A stretch of DNA of 21,956 bases from JOPF133 sp052144935. GTDB lineage: Bacteria > Acidobacteriota > Terriglobia > Bryobacterales > Bryobacteraceae. The DNA is taken from contig JBKQPR010000030.1 of assembly GCA_052144935.1 (NCBI GenBank), forward strand, positions 1 to 21,956, in the 5' to 3' direction. The notes beneath the pieces are model-generated. The model worked only from the letters and a program-made list of their open reading frames with translations. It was not told the DNA's origin and searched no databases. Below, piece after piece: positions 7,743 to 14,871 of this stretch; positions within the stretch are counted from its first letter, which is position 1; each line of letters begins with the position of its first letter. The translations under genes were made by a program, and so were the position numbers.

Positions 7743-8570
7743 ATGCATAAATATTCGGAATTGAGCGCGCTCGCGCGAGCGGTTCGGGGACAAAGCCTGC
7801 GCATGGTCCACCGGGCCGGGCTCGGCCACCCGGGAGGCGATCTCTCCGCGGCCGACATCCTGGTCACCCTCTATTTCGGCGTACTCCGCATTGACCCCCG
7901 CCAGCCCGAAGATCCTCTGCGCGACCGTTTCATCATGAGCAAGGGCCACTGCTCGGCCTCGCTCTACGCCACCCTGGCGATGCGCGGGTTCTTTCCGGAA
8001 GAAGAGCTGGCCGAATATATGGGCCCGCTTTCGCGGCTCAGCGGGCATCCCAATCGAACCGAGTTGCCGGGCGTGGAGGCCAATACGGGGCCGCTGGGGC
8101 ACGGCCTGCCAATCGCCGTGGGCGCGGCCCTGGCGGCTAAAATCGACGGCGCTTCGTGGCGATCCTTCGTGCTCACCGGCGATGGCGAATTGCAGGAGGG
8201 CAGCAATTGGGAAGCCATCATGGCGGCCGCTCACTATCGTTTGGACAACCTGATCCTGATCGTCGATCGCAACGGCATCCAGCAGGGAGGGACCACCGAG
8301 GCGATTATGAACGTCGATCCGCTGGCGGAGAAATTCCGCGCCTTTGGATGGAGCGTGCGCGAGGTCGACGGGCACGATTGCGCGGCCCTGCTGGAGACGC
8401 TGCAGGCCGCTCCGTTTGCGCCCGGCCGGCCGAATTGCGTGGTGGCCAAGACCACCAAGGGCAAGGGCGTTCCCTTCATGGAGAATCGCGCCGAGTGGCA
8501 CCATCGCGTGCCCGGCGGCGCCGAACTGGAAAGCGCGCTACTGGCGCTCGAGCGCGAGGCCCATGCTTAA
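7743..8570 (+). CDS. Transketolase, N-terminal (TPP-binding) subunit
   Basis: This is the pyrophosphate-binding half of a split transketolase, which moves two-carbon ketol units between sugar phosphates in the cytoplasm. From the ATG at 7743 it has 275 residues, normal for stand-alone N-terminal subunits. Seen in order: HRAGLGHPGGDLSAADIL (23-40), MSKGHCSASLYATLA (65-79), TGPLGHGLPIAVGAAL (115-130), and the thiamine motif from GDGELQEGSNWEA (146-158) to DRN (175-177). KTTKGKGVPFMENRAEWHH (236-254) closes the domain. The start was chosen because the alignment-like N-terminus begins there; a TTG at 7686 or ATG at 7719 would add unlikely residues, and no start has a good Shine-Dalgarno site. It opens the sugar operon. 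Its partner is encoded 162 bases downstream. Confidence 0.9.
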   Translation: MHKYSELSALARAVRGQSLRMVHRAGLGHPGGDLSAADILVTLYFGVLRIDPRQPEDPLRDRFIMSKGHCSASLYATLAMRGFFPEEELAEYMGPLSRLSGHPNRTELPGVEANTGPLGHGLPIAVGAALAAKIDGASWRSFVLTGDGELQEGSNWEAIMAAAHYRLDNLILIVDRNGIQQGGTTEAIMNVDPLAEKFRAFGWSVREVDGHDCAALLETLQAAPFAPGRPNCVVAKTTKGKGVPFMENRAEWHHRVPGGAELESALLALEREAHA

Positions 8571-8732
8571 GTACGGCATTTCAGAAATTCGGTCACGTAT
8601 TCCGATGCTGGCGGGGCAGGCGATCCGCCTGCCCTCGCTGGCGCTGCGCGCCGCGGAGGCAACGAGCTTCGCTCGGCTGCGGGCAGCCGAATCGGCCGCC
8701 CCACCAATGTCCGGGAATACCTGGGCGAACTT
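8571..8732. repeat. Palindromic spacer between the two transketolase genes
   Basis: The gap holds the palindrome GGGCAGGCGATCCGCCTGCCC (first base 8614, last 8634), a CGAGCTTCGCTCG hairpin near 8668-8680, and a GCAGCCGAATCGGC motif. All belong to the repeat types found elsewhere in the window. Split transketolase genes normally overlap or nearly touch, so this looks like a secondary insertion. The hairpins could alter processing or stability between the two cistrons. Confidence 0.65.
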
Positions 8733-9686
8733 ATGAACGGGCGCACTAAGCATTCCGATTGCAGGGAGGCCTTCGCTGCCACCCTGGAATGCCTGGCGGC
8801 GCAGGATCCCCGAATCGTGGCGGTGGTCAACGATTCGGTGGGATCGACGCGCCTGGGCGCATTTTCCAAGCGCTTTCCGAAGCGCCTCATCAACGTGGGG
8901 ATCGCCGAGCAGAACATGGTGGGGATCGGCGCCGGCCTGGCCAATGGAGGTAAAATCCCCTTCGTCTGCGCCGCGTCGTGCTTTCTCACCGGAAGGGCCC
9001 TGGAGCAGATCAAGGTGGATGTGGCCTATTCGCGCTCGAACGTCAAACTCTGCGGCATGTCCAGCGGCCTCGCTTACGGCCAGTTGGGTCCCACGCACCA
9101 TTCGATCGAAGATCTGGCGTGGACCCGCGTGATCGCCGGCCTCACCGTGATCGTGCCGGCCGATCCCGCCGAGACGGCCCAGGCGGTGCGCGCCATTGCA
9201 GCCATGGACGGCCCCGCGTTTCTGCGTCTCAGCCGGTTACCGGTGCCGGACGTGCATCCCGCGGACCTGGACTTCCGGATCGGCCGGGCGCGCGTTCTGC
9301 GGGCTGGGCGCGACATCGCTCTGATTGCCAATGGCACCATGGTCTGCCGCGCACTGGAGGCCGCCGCTCTGCTGGAACGGGAAGGCGTCTCGGCGCGCGT
9401 GATCAACATGTCCACCCTGCAGCCGCTCGACCGCGAAGCCATTCTGGATGCCGCCGGGAGCACCCAGGCGATTGTCACGGTCGAGGAGCACTCCGTGTAC
9501 GGAGGTTTGGGCGGCGCGGTGGCCGAAGTGACCGCTACCAGCCGGCCCGTCCCCATGCGGATCCTCGGAATTCCCACCTTCGCACCCACCGGAACGGCGG
9601 AATGGCTGTTCGAATATTTCGGGCTGACGCCGCAGGGCATCTGCTCGGCGGCGCTGGAACTTCTGGAGGCCCGCGTGCGGCCGTGA
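8733..9686 (+). CDS. Transketolase, C-terminal (pyrimidine-binding) subunit
   Basis: This 317-residue protein completes the split transketolase. The pyrimidine domain (about 1-165) has VNDSVGSTRLGAF (32-44), NVGIAEQNMVGIGAGLA (54-70) with the catalytic Glu59 that activates the thiamine ring, and GQLGPTHHSIEDLA (116-129) with His122 and His123 in the substrate channel. The C-terminal domain (about 190-317) has the usual VINMSTLQPLD and TVEEHSVYGGLGGAVAE segments. The ATG at 8733 has no strong ribosome site. Its TGA overlaps the ATG of the sugar kinase by one base (TGATG), implying coupled translation. In an operon with a kinase and an isomerase, it may cleave a specific ketose phosphate rather than serve the general pentose phosphate pathway. 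Confidence 0.9.
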   Translation: MNGRTKHSDCREAFAATLECLAAQDPRIVAVVNDSVGSTRLGAFSKRFPKRLINVGIAEQNMVGIGAGLANGGKIPFVCAASCFLTGRALEQIKVDVAYSRSNVKLCGMSSGLAYGQLGPTHHSIEDLAWTRVIAGLTVIVPADPAETAQAVRAIAAMDGPAFLRLSRLPVPDVHPADLDFRIGRARVLRAGRDIALIANGTMVCRALEAAALLEREGVSARVINMSTLQPLDREAILDAAGSTQAIVTVEEHSVYGGLGGAVAEVTATSRPVPMRILGIPTFAPTGTAEWLFEYFGLTPQGICSAALELLEARVRP

Positions 9687-11188
9687 TGCCCCGCCACATT
9701 CTCGCCATCGATCAAGGCACCACCAATACCAAGGCGCTGCTCTTCGACGAGCGCGGGCAAATCGCGGCCTCCGCCAGCCGTCCCGTGCCGGTCGAGTTTC
9801 CGCTGCCGGGCTGGGTGGAGCAGGATGCCGAAGAGCTGTGGCGGACGGTAGTGGATGCGGCGGGAGACTGCCTGGCGCAGGCCGCAGCAGGCTCACCGGC
9901 AGCCATCGGGATCGCCAATCAGCGCGAAAGCGTAGTGGTGTGGGAACGCTCCACCAGCCGGCCGGTGGGACCGTGCGTGGTGTGGCAATGCCGCCGCACC
10001 GCGCCGTTCTGCGATGAGCTGCGCCGGCGCGGGGCGGCTCGATCGATCGCCGAAAGCACCGGGCTGGGGATCGACCCCCTGTTTTCCGCCAGCAAGGCGC
10101 GCTGGCTGTTGGAGCATACGCCCGATGGATTCGCGCGCGCGGCCTCGGGCGAGCTGGCCATCGGCACGGTGGATAGCTGGCTGCTCTGGAATCTCTCCGG
10201 CGGCGCCGTGCACGCCTGCGACTTCACCAACGCCTCGCGCACCCAACTGTTGAACCTGCGGCGCCTGGAGTGGGACCGCGAGATGCTGGAGTGGTTCGGC
10301 ATTCCGCTAGCGGCGCTCCCCGTGCTCGGCCCTTCGTCTCATGTCTACGGGAAGACTGCCGGCGCGGGTAACATTCCGGCGGGCGTCCCCATCGCCGCGC
10401 TGGCGGGCGATTCGCACGCCGCGCTCTTCGGCCATGCGATCTTCCGGCCGGGCCAGGTGAAGGCAACTTACGGAACAGGCTCCTCGGTGATGACGTTGAC
10501 CGATCAACCGGTCCGGGCAGCCGGGCTCTCCACCACTATCGCATGGTCCTGCGGAGGCGAGACGCGCTACGCGCTAGAGGGCAACATTTCCACCACCGGG
10601 GGCGCCGTCCAGTGGGTGGGCGAACTGCTGGGGATCGATCCACCCGCCGACGGCGCGGCGCAACTGGCCGCCGCCGTGACGGATTCCGGCGGCGTCTACC
10701 TGGTCCCGGCGTTTGTGGGGCTCGGCGCGCCGCACTGGGACGAGGCGGCCCGCGGCGCCATCACCGGCTTGACGCGCGGAACCACGGCGGCCCATCTGGC
10801 GCGGGCGGCGGTGGAGTCGATCGCCTACCAGGTGCGCGATGTGATCGAGGCCATGGAGCGCGCGGGCTGTTCGATTCCCTGGTTGCTGGCGGATGGCGGC
10901 GGCAGCCGCAACCCTCGGCTCATGCAGTTTCAGGCCGATATTCTGGGCCGCCCGGTGGTGCGCAGCACGGAAGCGGATGTCTCGGCTCGCGGCGCGGCGT
11001 GGCTCGCGGGATTGGCCGTGGGGGTGTGGCAGTCCATGGAAGAACTCGCTTCCCTGCCCCGTGGCGAAGACCGCTTCGAGCCGCGCATGGAAGCCGCCGA
11101 ACGCGAGCGCCTGTACGCCGGCTGGTGCGACGCCGTGGGGCAGGCGCTTCCGCCTGCCAACCGCGCTTCCCATACCGTGGAAGGATAG
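9686..11188 (+). CDS. FGGY-family carbohydrate kinase (glycerol-kinase-like, probably a ketose kinase)
   Basis: This cytoplasmic ATP-dependent sugar kinase has 500 residues, the usual FGGY length. Seen in order: the phosphate loop AIDQGTTNTKALLFD (7-21), NQRESVVVWE (78-87) with Arg80 and Glu81, VVWQCRRT (98-105), DPLFSASK (130-137), DFTNASRTQLLNL (179-191), GDSHAALFGH (241-250) with catalytic-base Asp242, TYGTGSS (261-267), and GGGSRNPRLMQFQADIL near residue 405. In GlpK the third segment reads DPYFS and its tyrosine contacts glycerol; here it is Leu132, and the QQ after GD is SH. Glycerol is thus unlikely, and a ketopentose or branched ketose such as apulose fits the neighbours better. The last ~16 residues are encoded by a palindromic repeat. 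Confidence 0.85.
   Translation: MPRHILAIDQGTTNTKALLFDERGQIAASASRPVPVEFPLPGWVEQDAEELWRTVVDAAGDCLAQAAAGSPAAIGIANQRESVVVWERSTSRPVGPCVVWQCRRTAPFCDELRRRGAARSIAESTGLGIDPLFSASKARWLLEHTPDGFARAASGELAIGTVDSWLLWNLSGGAVHACDFTNASRTQLLNLRRLEWDREMLEWFGIPLAALPVLGPSSHVYGKTAGAGNIPAGVPIAALAGDSHAALFGHAIFRPGQVKATYGTGSSVMTLTDQPVRAAGLSTTIAWSCGGETRYALEGNISTTGGAVQWVGELLGIDPPADGAAQLAAAVTDSGGVYLVPAFVGLGAPHWDEAARGAITGLTRGTTAAHLARAAVESIAYQVRDVIEAMERAGCSIPWLLADGGGSRNPRLMQFQADILGRPVVRSTEADVSARGAAWLAGLAVGVWQSMEELASLPRGEDRFEPRMEAAERERLYAGWCDAVGQALPPANRASHTVEG
11139..11158. repeat. REP-like palindrome inside the kinase 3' end
   Basis: GGCAGGCGCTTCCGCCTGCC pairs its two 8-base arms GGCAGGCG and CGCCTGCC around CTTC. It is the same family as the palindromes at 2204, 8614, 12805 and 12834, but lies inside the reading frame and encodes part of the kinase C-terminal tail. 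Confidence 0.75.
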
Positions 11189-11192
11189 AGCC

Positions 11193-12194
11193 ATGGCCCG
11201 CATCGACGAGTTGCGCCTGATGACCAAAGTGGCGCGGATGTACTACGAGCAGGGCCTGCGCCAGACCGCCATCATGCAGCGGCTCAGCATGTCGCAATCC
11301 ACCATCTCGCGGCTGCTCAAGCGCGCGGAGAAGGCGGGGATTGTGCGCATCACCATCAGCGTGCCGTCCGGCGCCCATCCCGAGCTGGAAGAGGCCCTGC
11401 AGGACAAGTACGGTCTGCAGGAAGCGATCGTGGTGGATTCCATGGACGACGACGACCAGATCGTCCGCGATCTCGGACCGGCCGCCGCCTACTACGTGGA
11501 GACCACCCTCAAACCGGCCGACGTGGTGGGGCTTTCGTCCTGGAGCGCGGCGCTGCTGGCTATGGTGAATTCCATGCAGCCGAATCCGCGCAGCGCGGGC
11601 GCCAAGGTGGTGCAGATTCTGGGCGGCGTGGGCAATCCGGGCGCCGAATTGCATGCCACCCATCTTACGCGCCGCTTTGCCATCCTGGTGGGCGGGACGG
11701 CCACGCTGCTGCCCGCGCCGGGGGTGGTAGGGTCGCCCGAGGCGCGCAGCGTGATGATGAAGGACCGGTACGTGGAGCAGGCCGTGCAATTGATCGATAC
11801 CGTCACGCTGGCGCTGGTGGGGATCGGGTCGATCGAGCCTTCGCGCCTGCTGGCGGAGAGCGGCAATGTCTTCTCGCCGAAAGAGCTGCAAATGCTGCGC
11901 GCGCAGGAGGCGGTGGGCGATATCTGCCTGCGGTTCTTCGATAAAAATGGCGCCCCCGTGGTGACGCCCCTGAATGACCGCGTGATCGGCATGAACCTGG
12001 CGCAACTGCGGCATGCCAAGCGGGTAGTGGGGGTGGCCGGCGGCAGCCGCAAGACGGCGGCGATTCGCGGCGCACTGCTGGGCAAGCTGATCAACGTGCT
12101 GATCACGGACGGGCTTACCGCGCGCAGGCTGATCGTGGATGAAATCGCGCAGGGCCGCGCGCAGGGCGCGGAGAAGGCGGCTTCCCGGCTATGA
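11193..12194 (+). CDS. SorC-family sugar-responsive transcriptional regulator
   Basis: This 333-residue DNA-binding regulator probably controls this operon in response to a phosphorylated sugar. The N-terminal helix-turn-helix is seen at about 22-45 (LRQTAIMQRLSMSQSTISRL), preceded by the family-typical LMTKVARMYYEQG. The rest is the SorC effector domain: VVGLSSWSAALLAMV (about 109-123), VVQILGGVGNPGAELHATHL, a VGIGSIEPSRLL segment, and GVAGGSRKTAAIRGALLGKLINVLITD near the end, matching the phosphosugar-binding part. GGAAGGA at 11179-11185 supports the ATG at 11193. The stop overlaps the next ATG as ATGA. Being encoded within the operon suggests autoregulation; the operator is unknown, though paired GGACAT palindromes lie upstream of the operon. 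Confidence 0.9.
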   Translation: MARIDELRLMTKVARMYYEQGLRQTAIMQRLSMSQSTISRLLKRAEKAGIVRITISVPSGAHPELEEALQDKYGLQEAIVVDSMDDDDQIVRDLGPAAAYYVETTLKPADVVGLSSWSAALLAMVNSMQPNPRSAGAKVVQILGGVGNPGAELHATHLTRRFAILVGGTATLLPAPGVVGSPEARSVMMKDRYVEQAVQLIDTVTLALVGIGSIEPSRLLAESGNVFSPKELQMLRAQEAVGDICLRFFDKNGAPVVTPLNDRVIGMNLAQLRHAKRVVGVAGGSRKTAAIRGALLGKLINVLITDGLTARRLIVDEIAQGRAQGAEKAASRL

Positions 12195-12877
12195 AGCGAC
12201 GGGCTGCCATGGCCGCCTTGGGGCCGCTGCTGGTGTCGTGCCGCCCTCCGTGGACGGTGCGGCGGATCGCAGATGCCGAGGCGGCCGGATCTTCGCAAGA
12301 GGGCCGCCGATTCGATGCCACCGAGTACGTCGATTCGATTTGGGATGCGCGGGTGGCGCCGGCGGCGCGCCAGGCGGTGAGCTTCGACGAATGGCGGCGC
12401 GGGCACGCGGCTGCGGCGCAGTTGGTGAAAGGCAGCGGCAGAGTGCTGCGCGTCGAGCCTGCCCGTCTGCTGGCGGACGTTCCCCCCTACGACGGGCAGC
12501 CGGACCTGGTTCTCGACCTGGGGACCGCCATTCGCGGCACGGTGCTGCGCGACGCCTTGCCATTCATCCAGTTCAGCCAGTTTGTGAACCAGGTGGATTT
12601 TGCGAAAGTGGCCAGCGCACTGAACGCGCGCGCGGCCAAGACTGCGGAGGCGGCGCTTGCCGGACTTGCCGAGCGGGCCGTGCGGGGCGCCGAGGTTTCC
12701 TTTGCCGGCGCCATTGCGGTCCCCTCAAACAATAGCCTGCCCGAGATCGTTCCGGTGGTTCTGCGTTGGGATCGACCGGTTGCCGGGAAGCCGCAGGCCC
12801 ACGCGGGCAGGCGAATCGCCTGCCCTACCGGTAGCGCAGGCGATTCGCCTGCGCGCTCTTCGCGGGAGCGCGGATGA
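12191..12877 (+). CDS. DUF2291-family lipoprotein linked to sugar ABC transporters
   Basis: This 228-residue predicted lipoprotein has a short signal (KRRAAMAALGPLLVSC) with a good LVSC lipobox, giving Cys17 as the lipidated residue. The core, with FDATEYVDSIWDARVAPAA (41-59), DLGTAIRGTVLRDALPFIQFSQFVNQVDFAKVASALN and GAEVSFAGAIAVP, matches the DUF2291 type that is regularly encoded beside RbsABC-like importers; its function is not established. The first codons overlap the SorC stop (ATGA) and its own stop overlaps the ATPase start (ATGA), so translation is coupled on both sides. From about residue 205 the sequence (AHAGRRIACPTGSAGDSPARSSRERG) is encoded by two palindromic repeats and is not native family sequence, so the original C-terminus was replaced or extended. 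Confidence 0.8.
   Translation: MKRRAAMAALGPLLVSCRPPWTVRRIADAEAAGSSQEGRRFDATEYVDSIWDARVAPAARQAVSFDEWRRGHAAAAQLVKGSGRVLRVEPARLLADVPPYDGQPDLVLDLGTAIRGTVLRDALPFIQFSQFVNQVDFAKVASALNARAAKTAEAALAGLAERAVRGAEVSFAGAIAVPSNNSLPEIVPVVLRWDRPVAGKPQAHAGRRIACPTGSAGDSPARSSRERG
12805..12854. repeat. Tandem pair of REP-like palindromes inside the DUF2291 gene
   Basis: Two palindromes lie nine bases apart: one at 12805-12825 with core GGCAGGCGAATCGCCTGCC, one at 12834-12854 with core GCAGGCGATTCGCCTGC. They are in the reading frame and encode the last part of the lipoprotein. The first is almost identical to the intergenic palindrome at 2204-2222. Confidence 0.85.
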
Positions 12878-14871
12878 ATACGCCCATCGTGCTCGCCGCC
12901 CGTGCCGTCAGCAAGCGGTTTCCCGGAACGCTGGCGTTGAACCGCGTGGATTTTGCGGTGCGGGCGGGCCAGGTCCACGCGCTGGTCGGGGAGAACGGCG
13001 CGGGGAAATCCACGCTCATGCGCATCCTCAGCGGCATCGAGCAGCCCACCGCCGGAACGGTGGAACTGGATGGCCAACCCGTGCGGCTGCTGTCGGCCCG
13101 CGGCGCGTCGGCCCGCGGCATCGCCATCATCCATCAGGAGCTGAACCTGCTGCCCAATCTCACGGTGGCGGAAAACATCTTCCTGGCGCGCGAGAAAACG
13201 CGCTGGGGAGCGATCGACAGCCGCGCCCAGGATCGCGTCACGCGCGAGCTGATGGCGCGTCTGGAGCAGCGCATCGCGCCCGGCGCGCTGGCCGGCGATC
13301 TCTCGCTGGGGCAGCAACAGATTGTGGAGATCGCCCGGGCCATTGCGCAGGATGTCCGGGTGCTGATTATGGATGAGCCGGCCTCCGCGCTGAGCCGGGC
13401 CGAAGTCGCAGTGCTGTTCCGCATCATCGGCGATCTGCGGTCGCGCGGCGTGGGAGTGGTGTATATCTCCCATCGTCTGGAAGAGCTGCTGGCGATTGCG
13501 GATTCCATCACCGTGCTGCGCGACGGCAGCGTAGTGGCCGCGGCGAAGGTCGGCGCGGTGGATGTAGCGTGGATTGTGGAGAGAATGACTGGGGCGGGTT
13601 GTGACAGGAAAGCGCCGAGACGAGTCTCGGCGGACCCAGAGGGTACCCCGGCAAAAGTGCCTGCGCCACGTGGCGCAGGCTCTCAGCCGGGGCACCCCCT
13701 GGGTCCGCCCACACTCGTGTGGGCGCTCGGCCCAGTCTCCTTCTCTGTTTCCCCTGGCGAAATCGTGGGACTCTATGGCCTTCTGGGGGCCGGCCGCACG
13801 GAACTCTTCGAGAGCTTGATGGGTCTGCGACCCTCGCCGCGCACGGACGTACAACTCGATGGCCGGCCCTTGGGCCGCCTGTCGACCGCCGGGCGAATCC
13901 GCGCCGGGCTGGCGCTGGTGCCCGCCGATCGCCAGGGGGAGGCCATTGTGCCGGCGCTTTCGGTGCGCGAAAACATGCTGTTGGCGGCCACCCGGGGCCT
14001 GTACTTTTCGCCCGCTGCGGAGCGCCTCATCGCCTCCGGAATGTTGCGCCAACTGGACATTCGCACGCCCGGCCTGGAAAGTCCCATCACGGCTTTGAGC
14101 GGCGGCAATCAGCAGAAAGTGGTGCTGGCGCGATACCTGCTGACCTCGCCCAAAGTGCTGCTGCTGGACGAGCCGACCCGCGGCGTGGACGTGGGCGCGC
14201 GGGCCGGCATCTATGCCGTCATCCGGCGGTTGGCGGCGGAGGGCATGGCCGTGCTGTTCGCGTCGTCGGAGCTGCAGGAGGTGCTGGCGCTCTCGGCGCG
14301 CATTCTGGTGATGGCGGGAGGCCGCATCACGCGGGAATTCGGCGCGGCGGCTACTGAGGACGAACTGGTGGCAGCGGCGGCGCCCGCGGCTTTTTGCGAA
14401 GCACCCGCGCCATGGGCCGGAATGCCCGCACTGCCGCCCGGCACGCCCGTACCACCGGCCGGAACGCCCGCGCCACCGGACGCGCACGCGCCGCCGGCCG
14501 GAACACCCGTGCCCCCGCCCGCAACACCCGCGCCCCCGCCCGCAACGTCAGCGCCACGGGCCGGAATGCCCGCACCGGGGCCCGGAACGACCGCACCGCC
14601 GGCCGGAACACCAGCGCCCCGGCCCGGAACGGCCCCGCCTCGGTCCGGAACGACAGCACTGCGGCCCGGAACACCCGCACCGCCGGCCGGAATGCCCCCG
14701 CCTTGGTCCGGAACGAGAGCACTGCCGGCCGGAACACCAGCGCCCCGGTCCGGAACGGCCCCGCCTCGGTCTGGAGCGACAGCACTGCGGCCCGGAACGC
14801 CCGTACCACCGGCCGGAACGCCCGCACCGCCGCCCCCAAATGGAGGAGACTCTGCCTACCGCCGCAGTTAG
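12874..14871 (+). CDS. Sugar ABC importer ATPase (RbsA/MglA-like) with inserted linker and long repeat tail
   Basis: This is the two-domain ATPase that powers a ribose-type importer at the inner membrane. The first ABC domain has Walker A GENGAGKS (39-46), signature LSLGQQQ (143-149), Walker B VLIMDEP (163-169) and switch His200. The second has the degenerate P-loop GLLGAGRTE (302-310) usual in this family, signature LSGGNQQ (408-414), and Walker B VLLLDEPTRGVDVG (428-441). Relatives are about 500 residues; this one has 665. Residues 247-285, between the domains, are encoded by a 115-bp cruciform element. From about 511 on, the chain is a Pro/Ala/Gly/Thr tail encoded by a 21-bp minisatellite. 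The ATG at 12874 overlaps the upstream stop. The tail probably reads through a lost native stop near residue 500. Whether the full tail persists in the protein is unknown. Confidence 0.88.
   Translation: MNTPIVLAARAVSKRFPGTLALNRVDFAVRAGQVHALVGENGAGKSTLMRILSGIEQPTAGTVELDGQPVRLLSARGASARGIAIIHQELNLLPNLTVAENIFLAREKTRWGAIDSRAQDRVTRELMARLEQRIAPGALAGDLSLGQQQIVEIARAIAQDVRVLIMDEPASALSRAEVAVLFRIIGDLRSRGVGVVYISHRLEELLAIADSITVLRDGSVVAAAKVGAVDVAWIVERMTGAGCDRKAPRRVSADPEGTPAKVPAPRGAGSQPGHPLGPPTLVWALGPVSFSVSPGEIVGLYGLLGAGRTELFESLMGLRPSPRTDVQLDGRPLGRLSTAGRIRAGLALVPADRQGEAIVPALSVRENMLLAATRGLYFSPAAERLIASGMLRQLDIRTPGLESPITALSGGNQQKVVLARYLLTSPKVLLLDEPTRGVDVGARAGIYAVIRRLAAEGMAVLFASSELQEVLALSARILVMAGGRITREFGAAATEDELVAAAAPAAFCEAPAPWAGMPALPPGTPVPPAGTPAPPDAHAPPAGTPVPPPATPAPPPATSAPRAGMPAPGPGTTAPPAGTPAPRPGTAPPRSGTTALRPGTPAPPAGMPPPWSGTRALPAGTPAPRSGTAPPRSGATALRPGTPVPPAGTPAPPPPNGGDSAYRRS
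13612..13726. repeat. 115-bp cruciform element in frame within the ABC ATPase gene
   Basis: The arms 13612-13652 and 13686-13726 form a 41-base imperfect inverted repeat centred on GGACCCAGAGGGTACCCC / GGGGCACCCCCTGGGTCC. Between them lies a second palindrome, GCCTGCGCCACGTGGCGCAG followed by GC (13659-13680). The outer arms also contain small hairpins (CGAGACGAGTCTCG and CACACTCGTGTG). It encodes about 39 residues in the linker between the two ATPase domains. The arm motif is the same as the intergenic copies at 2127-2144 and 5176-5193. Confidence 0.85.
14415..14831. repeat. 21-bp minisatellite, about 20 units, encoding the ATPase tail
   Basis: About twenty degenerate head-to-tail copies of a unit like GGCCGGAACGCCCGCACCGC plus C follow one another, all 21 bp except one of 18 bp. 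Four-unit blocks at units 10-13 and 16-19 are nearly the same, giving a higher-order period of 126 bp. Because the unit is a multiple of three, all reading frames stay open, which explains long spurious frames on both strands here. In the ATPase frame it encodes a seven-residue Pro/Ala/Gly/Thr repeat (AGTPAPP-like). Confidence 0.9.

Noticed and set aside
8978..9685. Upstream extension of the FGGY kinase frame
   Set aside because: It overlaps the transketolase C subunit in another frame and is Arg/Gly-rich noise. The ATG at 9686 overlapping the upstream stop is the natural start.
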